In this document: positions 11,230 through 22,284 of the stretch, piece after piece
Layout: each line of letters begins with the position of its first letter
How positions within the stretch are numbered: position 1 is the stretch's first letter
Source: Congeria kusceri
Taxonomy: Eukaryota; Mollusca; Bivalvia; Myida; Dreissenidae
Assembly: GCA_027627225.1 (NCBI GenBank)
Contig: JAPFQT010000166.1
Location: 310,001-374,000 of the forward strand
DNA: 64,000 nt
Reading direction: 5' to 3'
Position numbers and translations under genes: made by a program
Notes under the pieces: model-generated
What the model was told of the DNA's origin: nothing
The model's database searches: none
The model's input: the letters and a program-made list of their open reading frames with translations, nothing else

Positions 11230-12080
11230 GAACATGGGCACATTCGCTGACATGAAGCCGGTACTATCGTGTGTTTTATGGACTTGTTTAAAACTACAAG
11301 CCCTGGACCTTTTATATTTAGTATGTAGCATTATCTTATACATGTAATCCTTTGCCAAATATTAAAATGCCAAAGACTAGACGACGCCCTGTGGCTTAAT
11401 ATATTGACATGTGTTTCAAGTGGAAACAATCTTTAAAAATATGCTTGTCTGAAATATCAAAGTCTATGTTCTTATTATAAGGTCTGTAGCGTTGCCTGGA
11501 GGTCTGTTACCATAGTTTATAACATGATGCCCTTGGGCTAAAAATGACCCAATCCCGGGATTTAATTTTGTATTGACTTATGTAGGAAAAAACTTCGAAT
11601 TCCTTATTGTCTTAAACGAAAGGAACACAGCTTGGTATGAAGCATCACCTTATAGCCCTCTTACCAATATACGGAAGTTTAGCCCTCTTACCAATATACG
11701 GAAGTTTAGCCCTCTTACCAATATACGGAAGTTGCCGCTTAAAGATAGCTACGGCCCGGGGCTCAACATTTTGTACACAGACTTTCATAGGAACACCCAG
11801 AATTTTTTTGAATCATTGCCTTATATGCATATAGCAAAATTGTAAAAAATATTGTATCTTGGCTAAAATTGGTCCGCGCCGGACCTGAAATTTTTTTAAT
11901 AGACCTTCAATTTGGAAAAAACTTAAAAAACATTATTGTCAAAAACTACTAGAAAAGACCTAAGCCCTTTATATTTTGTATGAAGCTCTTTCTGATCGTC
12001 CTGTTTAAATTTGTTAAATTGATGCTACTGGTCTACCAAGTAGCACTGGGGCCAGAAGAGTTTCTGATCCTAATAAGCCT
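11230..12080. repeat. Dispersed repeat family, unit about 170-200 bp
   Basis: Recurring landmarks are 'aaactac.a..cct.g.cctttatattt.gtatg' (near 11290, 11445 and 11945) and 'ggtccg.gccggacctgaa....ta.ac.t' (near 11545, 11755 and 11870). This matches a 'tggtccccgacccggggacct' mollusc repeat that I recall but cannot name. It is absent from duplicate B, so it probably inserted into this copy. Confidence 0.5.
11654..11733. repeat. 27-bp tandem repeat, 3 exact units
   Basis: 'agccctcttaccaatatac' + 'ggaagttt' occurs three times without a mismatch until the last two bases, inside the dispersed repeat. Perfect identity indicates a recent expansion. Confidence 0.95.
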
Positions 12081-12084
12081 CGTG

Positions 12085-12090
12085 TTTATT
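12085..12090 (-). terminator. Candidate poly(A) signal of the Mab-21 gene
   Basis: AATAAA on the minus strand about 295 bp after the stop codon. No closer canonical signal was seen. Confidence 0.35.
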
Positions 12091-12383
12091 TCACGATACA
12101 AATTGTTTTGCAAAATTGGTTAAGTTTAATTATGTGATTCTATGCGTTTGAATTGATTAGGTTACATATATACTTATAATATTAAATTCTTCAAATAATG
12201 CATTTGTACAGCTACTTTTTTGTTGTTGAATAATGAAACAACCCTAAAACGCGAAAATCGGCAACATGTACCAAAATGCTTCTATCAATAAATACATGTA
12301 TAATATACAAGATGTAAAAACAAGTACAGTGTATTGTGTTTCCATTGGATTGTTTCTGGGTACTATATTTACATAATTTGTCA

Positions 12384-14830
12384 TTACTGCAACACTCGTT
12401 CAAATATCTGCATCACATTATTAACGCCATTCCCTTCCATGTGCAGTCGCTGATTGATCTCCATTATTACAACACTCATACGTCTGCGTATTTCCTCCAG
12501 AATAAAATCCGTCTCCACGTTCTCATTGATGCATTGGGTGTATCTCTTAAAGAACTCTAGATGCAGCATCTCCAACTCTGTTCTCATCCTGCTGTACCAC
12601 AGCAGTGGCTCCGGGTACGCAATAATGGCCTGTCGTATCTTCTGCAATCTCCGTATTATCCTCGGACCTTCGTACATTATGTCCGTGATAGTTGCTAACC
12701 AGGTACGCTGCAGCTCATCCTGCAGTCCACAGGCTGCCATCAGATTTCTCTCCGGTATCATATAGTATGGCAGCTGTCTCGTAGATATAGCAGTTCTTAG
12801 TTCTTTCAGCCCTTCGTGCAGCCAGTGAAACAAACTTCTCTCATGAAACAAAGTTTGAGGGTTGTTCTCCGCTAGCCATAATACTATGTTTTTCAGCGTA
12901 AATGATGTTACCTCTTTATGTCGAGGAATCAGGATATCTTTAACTATCATTTTCAAAATAATGTATAGTTTGGTCTGAGTATCATCAAGATTTTTAATTA
13001 GTTCGGTTTCCCCTGTATTGAAACAAATTCTCCACTCCACGTGCTTATATTCACTGCCTTTGAAACCAACAGGAGACACAAATGCCCCCATGTATAAGAC
13101 TTTCTGAACGATATCCGGTGGTGGCCAATGACGAGGTCTTTTAGCCCATCTCTGCAGGATGCTGGGGCAGTGACAGCGTAGTGCAAACACTCTGTCTCTA
13201 TGCAAAACGCTGCCTAGTGAAGACGGTATTGACGGTCCAGCTCGTTCACGACGCACCTCATCTGCTGATAATTTTAATAAATTTGAACATTCACTAACAA
13301 GTAAATCACTGCTTAGGAGAGCGCCTCCACTTCCATCATCGCAGAGGGCATTATGCAGGAGTTCCGAAATTCGTCCACTTTGGTTCTTGAGCATAAGTCT
13401 ACAGTGTCCTGGATAACTTACCCGCGAATTTAACACAAACACCGTGGTTTCCCCTGGAACATTGCTACTGGCAATGCCATCTTGCAGGCAGATGACACCT
13501 TCTAGTACATACATACAGTCTGTATCACTTTCAAAAAAGCACGTCAGGCCCTCTGCCTTACTCCCGGTGTAAATAGTTGTTAGCACACCACACGACCGTG
13601 CAGAGTCCAGTCTACCTAATTCCCTGTATGAGTCAGTTCGTTTCTTTCTGATCACCGGACCATAACCCATCAACGTCAAGATTCTACATGTCTCTTCAGA
13701 TGCCTTTTCACACTGAACCTGAAATGTTTTTCAAGTCACTCAATTTATTTCTTTCAAATGAGTTTTGCAATATTGGTTTTAATAAAATGAAACTAATATG
13801 AACATAATACATTATATTCCGGTTATCAATTAATAACTATTTCTTAAGCAATATGATATCATCCGCACAATAGCATAGCGTACGCTCTTCAATACTTAGT
13901 ACTAGATGTACATACATTTATCATTTAGATTCATATATAACATATAAAGTACATTTATAGTTATTTATATATCAATAATTAAAAGGTTTCCAATTTAGAA
14001 AGACTAATGTCGATAAAATAAAAGCATGTAAATGTTGAATGTTTTAAATGAAAAGAAAACTTGTGAATGATGTTGGATGTTTGTTATGTCATTGCTTTTA
14101 CAAAATAAATAAAATCATATTACATAAAATACTTTCGATCTATTAATATTAGCTTGTATTTGACCTGATTGAAAAACGATTTTCAACCCACTGTAAAGAC
14201 CACGATTATGAGACCACGTAGCCCTTAACTTGCGCAATTAAAAAAATGCCGTTCCCAGGTAATGTTTGCTGCTTCTTATTAAAGAAAATACAGGTTTTTG
14301 AACAAAAAATTAAATGCAAAAGTCAACATATGCATACATGTACACAATTCTATTACTCGAAAAACCTGATGTAAAAAGGATAGCTATTCAAAATTGAAAT
14401 AAAATTGTAATACATTGACTTTTCAGGAATTTTAATCGTTGTCAACCACAAGTGAAACATATTGTAGAACAAGTAACATGCAAATAAAAAATAAAAGGGT
14501 AAGAAAAAAAGAAGGTGACCTATTCGTGGTTTCGATTTAGTGATTCGTTGCCTGCATAGTAATACACGGAGTTCCCGTGGTACATGTTCTGCGAATTGCC
14601 CTTCCAAAACCATCAGTTACTGTACTAAAATTGGTGCTTCTAATCCAGCCAAAACTACAACAACAACTAATACTACCGCTATTACTCTTTCCACCACCAT
14701 CACCGCCCCACCCCCCCAACACCACCACCACCACCACTACTACCACTACTACTACTACTACACTTACTGAAGAATCAGGACTGTAAAGTACAGAATCGGA
14801 CCCAACACGTCTGAACCCTCCTTCCGCCAT
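12384..14830 (-). CDS. Mab-21 / cGAS-like receptor (cGLR) family nucleotidyltransferase-fold protein, two exons
   Basis: Read as join(14830..14768, 13718..12384), 465 residues. Exon 1 gives 21 codons from ATG 14828-14830 to donor 'tcagtaagtg'. Exon 2 starts after 'tttcag' in phase 0 and ends at TAA 12384-12386. The splice joins the frame perfectly. Conserved parts are GS (residues 73-74), the acidic pair in SDTD (D86, D88), a helical middle with 'PRHWPPPDIVQKV', 'GFKGSEYKHVEWRICF', 'NIVLWLAENNPQT' and 'LPYYMIPERNLMA'. This is the Mab-21 domain of cGAS, Mab21L and the large bivalve cGLR families, some of which make cyclic dinucleotides on sensing nucleic acid. The third catalytic acid was not located by eye, so enzymatic activity is uncertain. 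No zinc-ribbon insertion was seen. The ATG is preceded by 'ctactttcag', so a non-coding 5' exon is likely. The two flanks are duplicated at 40.5-41.7 and 45.7-46.8 kb. Confidence 0.9.
14655..14767. repeat. Triplet microsatellite abutting the Mab-21 5' splice site
   Basis: A run of cta, cac and aac triplets with a C7 tract lies entirely within the intron. Its right edge touches the donor site (GTAAGTG, read on the minus strand at 14767-14761). Length change here could affect splicing, which is an inference. Confidence 0.85.
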
Positions 14831-15229
14831 TATATAGCTGAAAGTAGATATCTAACATCAGTAAAACAACGTGTGTATAACAGCATGTTGTGTCAAATAG
14901 AAAAAGTATGCATTTTGAAAAATAATATTATTTTGATTTAACTACCACATAAATATTGTAAAGATGCAAAAATTACTTTCATAATACTGTATTTTGAAAA
15001 CTAATTCAAGTAAACAATTATAATAGAAAGGCTGTTAAAATTAGCATACATTCTGTTGTATATGTAATAGAGAATAGTTAACCGCTGAAAACGAAGTTTA
15101 ACATATTTGTATACACGTGATGTTGATGTTTTTATTTTAAAACCACGTCGAACAAATGAATATAACGCTAAATATTGCTTATAAAAACACCCGGATAGAT
15201 AGCGTTTTATAGAATAACCACCGAATTTG
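14831..15229 (-). promoter_or_regulatory. 5' region of the Mab-21 gene
   Basis: AT-rich DNA between the start codon and the 53-bp array. It should hold the 5' UTR and promoter. An acceptor-like 'ctactttcag' ends at 14841-14840 on the minus strand. No single TATA element can be assigned with confidence. Confidence 0.35.
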
Positions 15230-16215
15230 TAATTTAGTACACTCTAGAATATCAGGCTAAATAGCGCATATAAAAACACACGGCTTAATAGCGCGCACCA
15301 TATTAAATAGCGCTCATTATAGCAACATGTTTTATAGCGCACATCAGGACACCATGCTAACTAACGCATATTGGAATATGAAGCCATATAGTACACAATA
15401 GAACACCTGGCTATAATGCGCAACCTGTACCCAATAATAGATTGCATACACGAAGACACCAGTATACAGAGCGCACATCAGAACTCCAGGCTAATAACCG
15501 ACATAAGAATACTAGGCTATATAGTGCACATCAGAACTCCAGGCTAATAACCGACATAAGAATACCAGGCTATATAGCGCACATCAGAAGTCCAGGCTAA
15601 TAACCGACATAAGACTACCAGGCTATATAGCGCACATCAGAATTCCAGGCTAATAACCGACATAAGAATACCAGGCTATATAGCGCACATCAGAACTCCA
15701 GGCTAATAACCGACATAAGAATACCAGGCTATATAGCGCACATCAGAACTCAAGGCTGATAACCGACATGAGAATACCAGGCTATATAGCGCACATCAGA
15801 ACTCCATGCAAATAATCGACATAAGAATACCAGGCTATATAGCGCACATCATAACTCCAGGCTAATGACCGACATAAGAATACCAGGCTATATAGCGCAC
15901 ATCATAACTCCAGGCTAATGACCGACATAAGAATACAAGGCTATAGAGCGCACATCAGAACTCCAGGCTAATAACCGACATAAGAATACCAGGCTATATA
16001 GCGCACAGCAGAACTCCAGGCTAATAAACGGCATAAGATTAACAGGCTATATAGAGCACATCAGAACTCCAGACTAATAACCGACATAAGAATACCAGGC
16101 TATATAGTGCACATCAGAACTCCAGGCTAATAACCGACATAAGAATACCAGGCTATATAGCGCACATAAGAACTCCAGGCTAATAACCGACATAATACCA
16201 GGCTATATAGCGTGC
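15230..16215. repeat. 53-bp tandem array, about 14 clear units plus degenerate edge
   Basis: The unit 'ggctatatagcgcacatcag' + 'aactccaggctaataaccga' + 'cataagaatacca' recurs every 53 bp from about 15440 to 16205. Checked spacing at 15551, 15604 and 15657 is 53 bp. The left part (15230-15440) contains older, diverged 'aatagcgcaca' units. Related diverged units occur at 40.9-41.0 and 45.74-46.28 kb, so the array predates the duplication of this flank. Confidence 0.9.
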
Positions 16216-16229
16216 ATTGGAACTGCTGG

Positions 16230-16710
16230 CTATATGGACTATGTATAGAGCACATTAATGGCGTGTCAGAAACAAACGCTATGTACGGCACATTCTAATA
16301 TTATTTCTTAACATCTTTAAGTACTTAATTTCATACAAAATAAACATATTTATTCGTTAGAATGAGCAGTATTTTGCACTTAGCATGCTAAAGATGATTT
16401 AATAGTAAATTAAGAATTACCTGCTTTTTTATCTATTCCCCACTGTTCACATTCGTCCTGCGTACTGAGCTGATGAGAAGGGTATGTAGCTGAGGACTTT
16501 TCGACCTATATCACATGAACGTCATCACTTGCACACAGCTGGCTGTAAAGACCCACATAACAACAATGATATACCGCTATACACATTGATACATGCGCTA
16601 TACACATTGATACATGCGATAACAATTCACATTCAGTATACTGCACCACAATCATTTCAACCAAAGTTAAAAACTATATCATTGGTTTGTGATTAGAGCG
16701 ACGGGTTAAG
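16230..16710. repeat. Duplicated upstream flank of the Mab-21 gene, copy A
   Basis: Shares ordered landmarks with 40985-41690 (B) and 46250-46765 (C). These are 'tatttcttaacatc.ttaagtacttaatttcatac', 'gcagta.tttgcactta', 'ctttcgtcctgcgt.ctgagctgatgag', 'acatcacatgaacg' and 'acaattcacattcagtacactgcac'. Copy A stops near 16710, where a GC-richer segment begins. Confidence 0.7.
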
Positions 16711-16715
16711 CCTCT

Positions 16716-17025
16716 GTCACGCATTCCCGTTTTTTCCTGCCGTTCTTGAGCTGACAGCGTCCCGAATCAAATATGTCAATATTCGGGACAATATTCTGAG
16801 ATCCGGGGCTCGAAATTCAATGTTTAATCCAAAGATCGAATATGGTCATGACAGCGTCACGACAGCATCTCGACCGAGTCCCAACAGAGTCCTGATTTTC
16901 TCGAATGCGATCCGACAAAGTCCCGACATCCTCCCGGCAGTCACGACTTTTGTTCAATTATTAGTATCGTAGCGCTGTCCGGACGCTGTCAAGAGCCATA
17001 CTCGGGAAGCATTATTGGTGGTCGG
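16716..17025. other. GC-richer segment of unknown nature
   Basis: Markedly less AT-rich than its neighbours and full of 'gtcccgac'/'gtcacgac' words. It is bounded on the left by the end of duplicate A and on the right by the truncated LTR at 17026. No coding frame is recognised. Probably another dispersed repeat that replaced the missing LTR end. Confidence 0.35.
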
Positions 17026-17645
17026 TCATGATGATGAAGAAATAAATATAGGCATATATCCAGTGGCCGTCTATACAATGTATCCGCTGAATTACATCGC
17101 AATAACTCGACAACTTAAACAAATTGTTCACACCGGCATAATAAGAACAATATTAATTGCAATTAAAACAATATGTACATTTCCATACAGGACATTAACC
17201 ACAACAACATACCAATTGTGGATTGGCCTCTCACGACAACACCTGACACTGGACCCTGAACTGTAGGCTTTCCCCTGTGCTTGGTTACTGCAATATTAAT
17301 GCATATGTGCACATAAATATTAAAGACAGTGATAATTGTTACGTCTGTTAATAATATAAAATTATGCTGCCATCACAAAATACCAGAGTCTGATAAAACT
17401 ACATATTTTCTACAATTAATACAATATTCGACAAAGGCACCGTTCAATGGCCAACTAGACTAAAATCCCAATAATACATCTACATAATTTAAATACAACA
17501 TACCTTCATAAAACTGATATAAATTACTAAATAGACTGCCACTAAAATGGCTGAATCTGTTCCCGCAAATCGTGATAAATGCTCTGCTTGATCGACTCAA
17601 TTATCGATAGGTTACACTCAACTATACAAAGTTGAACCGGTTACA
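17026..17645 (-). repeat. 3' LTR of element 1, R/U5 end missing
   Basis: On the plus strand its right edge is 'aaccggttaca', matching the outer edge of the other LTR at 33348. The stretch 17026-17350 matches 24887-25223, and 17350-17645 matches 33056-33348, so this copy shows the LTR before the other was interrupted. About 437 bp corresponding to 24450-24886 are absent. Confidence 0.85.
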
Positions 17646-17660
17646 CATTTCCCCCCTGTG
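17646..17660 (-). other. Polypurine tract of element 1
   Basis: Minus strand CACAGGGGGGAAATG lies directly before the LTR start TGTAACCGG. This is the expected plus-strand primer position for an LTR retrotransposon. Confidence 0.8.
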
Positions 17661-18099
17661 AAAATGACGTCCCGTCATAGTCATAACATTTGTATAGCCA
17701 GTCATGAGTTCAGTCGATTGTCCACATTTTAAAATCATTATATGTACAATAGCACTAGAAATTAACATGTACTAAATATTTACAACAGAATATAAGATAA
17801 AACTTGCAAACAACATAAATGCAGCAATAATTCGACTATTCATATATCTGCACTAATACAGCTTCCTTTCTGTGAAAGAAAAACATACATTTAACAATTC
17901 ATATCTGAATTAAGTTCACGATTCTTCTTTCCCCGTCTAAATGAATTGTGTACTCTAAAATAGGTTAAATATATATGTACAGATTATAATAAAATTTTAC
18001 TTCATAATAGCATCTACTACTTTTTTAGCAAAGTCAAAGCCCATATTGTTTAAAATGCCAGAAGCTTTAAATCTCCTATCAATAGGTCTGTTCACGACA

Positions 18100-19991
18100 C
18101 TAAACATGTCAAATCATCATATCTCGCTGGTTGTTTCCTTTGTCGTTCTGATTTTCTTGTAGGTTGTACTGGTAATTTCCTTCTTTTCTTTCTTGTTGTA
18201 TCATTCACATCTTGTTCTTGCACTGTAGTGTCTTGAGTGATTTCATGTTCAGATTATCTCTGTCAGTATTCTCTACTTCTACTGTTGGTTCCGTGGTTTC
18301 ATTCTCGGTTACACTGTTGGATTCATTTTCTTCATTTCGCAGCTAAATTACATCTGTATTCCTCTCGGCTTCTTGTTCTCCAGAGGGTAGACTATTCCCA
18401 ACTGTGATTTCCTCATTCACTGTTCTCGTTCGCACATCACTATCATGTCAGGGCGATGTGTATGCTACATCACTAGACTCTGTGACTCGTTCTCTGTTCC
18501 CGTTTACCATGAGTTTGTGGGCGTCCCCACTTACACTTGTTCTCGGAACATGTATATAACTCACACTATCTTCATCAGAACTGTTGCTTTGTGACGGTTC
18601 ACTCTGTGCAACATCTAACAACTTACTTTTGGATGCATCCTTCTCATAAACAGCAGTTTTCTGCACTGGGTCAATCACATCTTGCTGCCTTGCCTCGTCG
18701 TGATTTCCCTGAGTTTGCACTGGAAACAAATGATTCCTATGCACAGTTTTAACTCTACCACTTTCCACACCTTTAAGCCTGAATACAGGAATATTTTCTC
18801 TTGGTTGTTCTGTTATCACATACAGTTCTTCTTCATATTTGTCTGCGAGCTTGTGCTTTCCTTCACCATGTGCCAATATTTTCACTGAAACGTGGTTACC
18901 TACTTGCACATTAGCACCTCTGACCTTCAAGTCATAACTCTGCTTCTGCTTTTCTCTGGTTTTAGAAATATGATTTTCTACAATATCTCTTGTCTTACTG
19001 ATTCTGTCTTTCAAATCATCAATATACTCTTGAGTTGTCTTGTTGATTGATGTTTCTTGAAATCTTTCAAATACAGTATCTATGGTAATGTTGGCTTCCG
19101 TCCACACATCAATATGAAAGATGAAAACTTCGTTCATTCATGTGGAGTACAGTTGTACGAGTAAACTAATGAGTTTATGTATTTTTTCCAGTTGTCTTTC
19201 TGTTTATTTTCCAAAGTACCTGACATATTTAATAGTGTTCTGTTGAATCTTTCTGGACCCGCATTGCCTTGGGGGTGGTAAATGGATGTATGTGTCTTCT
19301 TCATGTTGGTTATGTTACATAATTCTTTGATGATTTCGGATTCGAAATTTGCTCCCTGATCTGAATGCAATCTAGTTAGAATACCGTAATGGGTAATAAA
19401 ATTGTTGAGAAATGCTTCTGCAGTAGTCTTTGCAGTCTGATCTCTAGTAGGAATAGCAAGTGCGAATTTGGTGAAGTGATCTGTAATCACTAGAATGCTG
19501 TTCTATCCTCCTTTTGATGATTCCAATGAGAGATAGTCAAAACAAATGAGCTCTAGTGGATATGTTGTATGCACATTAACTAGTGGTGCTCTGGTGTTAG
19601 TAGCAGTTTTCCGTCGTAAACATCTGTTGCACTGTGAAACGTATTTCTCTATCTCCGTTGTCATTCTAGGCCAAAAAAATCTTTGCCGTACAAGTTTCAA
19701 AGTTCTTTTTTTACCAGGATGTCCTACATCAGTATGAAGACCTTTCAACACATCTGCCTTATACACTTCCGGTATCACTAACTGTTCAATATGTTCACCT
19801 TGGTCTTCAATTTCTCTGAACAACACACCTCTCTTGATCTTCAAACTTGCAAAGTTCTTTTTCATGTTCACATCTAGCTTACTGTATATGTGTTGTGGGA
19901 GTGTCTTATCGATGACTGCTCTTCTCCACTTGTCAACTGTAGGATCAGATCGTTGGGCTTTTCGAATTTCCCGCAGTTCCATTTGAGCCAA
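18100..19991 (-). pseudogene. Element 1 integrase and C-terminal tail (broken)
   Basis: The frame 19991-19503 holds the N-terminal HHCC zinc-binding module (HTDVGH, then CNRC) and the first catalytic acid (CFDYLS). The frame 19490-19134 carries the second acid (HSDQGANFES) and the third in the 'GNAGPERFN' region. The frame 19137-18448 holds the GPY/F-like C-terminal domain ('GKHKLADKYEEELYVI', 'HRNHLFPV'). A stop near 19503 and a second break near 19137, where some conserved sequence appears deleted, separate the three. A Ser/Thr/Glu-rich tail continues to about 18100 with more stops and ends in a basic 'RKSERQRKQPARY' patch. Confidence 0.85.
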
Positions 19992-20770
19992 TGGTCGTCC
20001 AAAGTTATCACAGCTATATCTACTACATTAAAAGATAAACAAGGCAATGTTTCAAAATAACAATAACTACTCTGAAGAGAATTGCAAATAGCTTTGACAA
20101 CACTATTATCACGTTGTAAACAATCACTAGAATATACATCTTTCGCTTGTGGGTATCTGCTTAATGCGTCAGCATCTGTGTTTTTCACACCTCGCCTGTA
20201 AAAAATATCAAAGTTATATTCTCCCAGATCAGCAGCCCATCTTTGACCGGTGGCATCTACTTTTGCTGAAGATAAAACATATGTCAAGGGATTACTATCT
20301 GTGTACACTGTAAAATGATTATGTGATAAATATTCAGAAAATTTCTCTGTAATGGCCCACTTTAACGCTAGAAATTCTAATTTGAATGCAGAATAGTTCT
20401 TTTCCGACTTTGAGAGTGCTCTGCTGGCATAAGCTATGACTCTTTTCCGATTGTCAGCGTGTTGTTGGTACAGTACTGTTCCCAGTCCTTGTGTTGGCGC
20501 ATCTGTGTGCTATTCAAAAAGTTTCTGAAAATCAGGATAAGCCAAAATAGGTGTTGTGGTTAATATGACTTTTAATTTATGAAATATTTCTTGGTTTTCT
20601 TCTGTCCATGTCCAGTCCTAAGCATCTTTCTTCTGTTGAGCTTTCTTACCTGTAGGATGTGGAATCAAATCTGAAAGAGGTTTAGTGAGTTTACTGAAAT
20701 CTTTGATCAATCTCCGGTAGCACCCAGCAAATGCTAAGAAAGAATGTAATAAGTTAGAGTTTTGTGGCGT
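19874..20770 (-). pseudogene. Element 1 RNase H region (heavily disrupted)
   Basis: Between the RT and integrase frames, 20770-20310 has only short open pieces with several stops. The end of the domain is readable from 20308 ('TDSNPLTYVLSSAKVDATGQ' with a retained catalytic-type aspartate), continuing through 'NTDADALSRYP' into the connection region. Confidence 0.75.
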
Positions 20771-20773
20771 TTG

Positions 20774-21995
20774 TCAATTTCTTATCTTGTCAATTTTCTC
20801 AGGATCTGTCTCTATCCCTTCGTTGCTCAAAATGTGACCTGAAAAATTAACACGTTGTTGGAAAAAATGACACTTTTCAGGACTAAGTTTCAAGTTACAT
20901 TCCTGCAATCTAGATAAAACTAATTCTAACCGCTCTAAATGCTCAGACACCGTGTTGCTGAAAAATATCAAATCATCAAGAAAAATAACACATATTTTCA
21001 TATTAAAGTCACCAAAACATTCTTGCATTAACCTTTGATAAGTGGCTGGACTATTACACAAACCGAAAGGCATCTTGTTAAATTCACAGAATCCAAGTGG
21101 TCCTACAGTAAATCCAGTGCGTTCCTTATGTTCCTCTTCAATTTCAACTTGATGGTACCCTGCCTTCATGTCTACAGCTGTAAAGTACTTGGCTCCTTGC
21201 AAACAATCAAATATTTCTTCAGTTCTTGGAAGAGCAAATGGATCCTTTATGGTTCTGTCGTTCAGCATTCTGAGATTTAGATGGTCGTATAATGTTACAT
21301 GCTAACAGTTGTTCAATACGCTGTCTAACTTCGTCGATCATTCCAGACGGTATTCTTCGGTGTCTCTGCTTAAATGGTCTTTCATCATGTTAATCTATTT
21401 GGTGTTTGATGGTTGTGCAGTTTCCAATATCAGTGTCACATGTAGAGAATATATTGCGGTGTTTCATTAGAAGGTCAGTTAATGCTTGTCGTTGTTCAGG
21501 TTCTAGGATGTTTTCTTCAACAATGCTGAGTTCATTGACTATTTTCTGCCGTTTTCTGTCTTTGTCTTCTTCTTCTAATCTGTCAAGCACTTCTTCTGTT
21601 ACTTCTACTGGTTGTAGTTCGCATAAGATAGCTTTTGGTGCCAGACATACAGTGTTGGTTGACAAATTGGTCAAGGTAACAGTTATGTTCTTCTTTCCAG
21701 ACATCATTAATGCTGGCCTCACTTCAACAGTACTAGGCAATTTACTTGCAGTACACTCCTGGATCAGAGCAGAAGTGACTGGATAATCCATTTCTTTGTC
21801 TGTATAGGCTTGGACTGTTATTGTTTCATTCTGTCTAATAATAACTTGATGCTGCAAGGCGTTTCTAACGTTAGCTATACAGTTGTTGTTCTGCTGTAAC
21901 TTCTTTTCCCTAAACACAATGCTTCTAAAACATAAGTACCATGGCACATGTAAGTCAGCTTTCTGCAAAATATGGTAATGACTGTCCGTCAGCAC
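20774..21995 (-). pseudogene. Element 1 protease-RT linker and reverse transcriptase (broken)
   Basis: The frame 21995-21390 is the linker leading into RT and ends at a stop. The frame 21268-20774 holds the RT palm and fingers, with 'LPRTEEIFDCLQGAKYF' and the catalytic FLDD intact (about 20970-20980), then 'HILSNEGIETDPEKI'. Between the two frames (about 21270-21390) the reading shifts and a block of the RT N-terminus is missing. Confidence 0.85.
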
Positions 21996-22284
21996 ACTCT
22001 ACATGGAGAATTTCTTGCGAAGGTTGTAATGGAATGTCTTTAAAGTGTTCTTCGTAGAAAGATTTGGCGATAACACACAGCTTCCTGTGTCCAAGAGTGC
22101 TTGTGTTTCTTTGCCGTTAATATAGATGTTGGCTTCGTTAGATTCTCCTACTAATTTGGAATCTGTTATTGTAGTGCCCGCATTCGATCCTTGCCGTTAA
22201 TATCGATGTAGGCTTCGTTAGATTCTCCTACTAATTTGGAATCTGTTATTGTTGTGCCCGCATTCGATCCCTCAATAAGAGCAC
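21996..22284 (-). pseudogene. Element 1 aspartic protease (broken by an 80-bp duplication)
   Basis: A retropepsin-type active site 'LLDTGS' is readable on the minus strand near 22100-22080. Frame changes follow shortly after it. The segment upstream of the active site is duplicated (22111-22270), shifting the frame between Gag and protease. Confidence 0.7.
22111..22270. repeat. 80-bp tandem duplication inside the element 1 protease
   Basis: 'ttgccgttaatat.gatgt' starts at 22111 and again at 22191; the two 80-bp copies differ at only a few bases. Eighty is not a multiple of three, so this alone disrupts the reading frame. Confidence 0.9.

Noticed and set aside
14353..14830. Minus-strand frame reading through the valine/glycine-rich tract, and plus-strand Thr/His-rich frames
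   Set aside because: Only the first 21 codons (14830-14768) are coding; beyond the GTAAGTG donor the sequence is an intronic microsatellite.
15440..16205. CRISPR-like array
   Set aside because: The whole 53-bp unit repeats with no unique spacers, in a eukaryotic genome; it is a minisatellite. The same applies to the 44-, 48-, 49- and 52-bp arrays.
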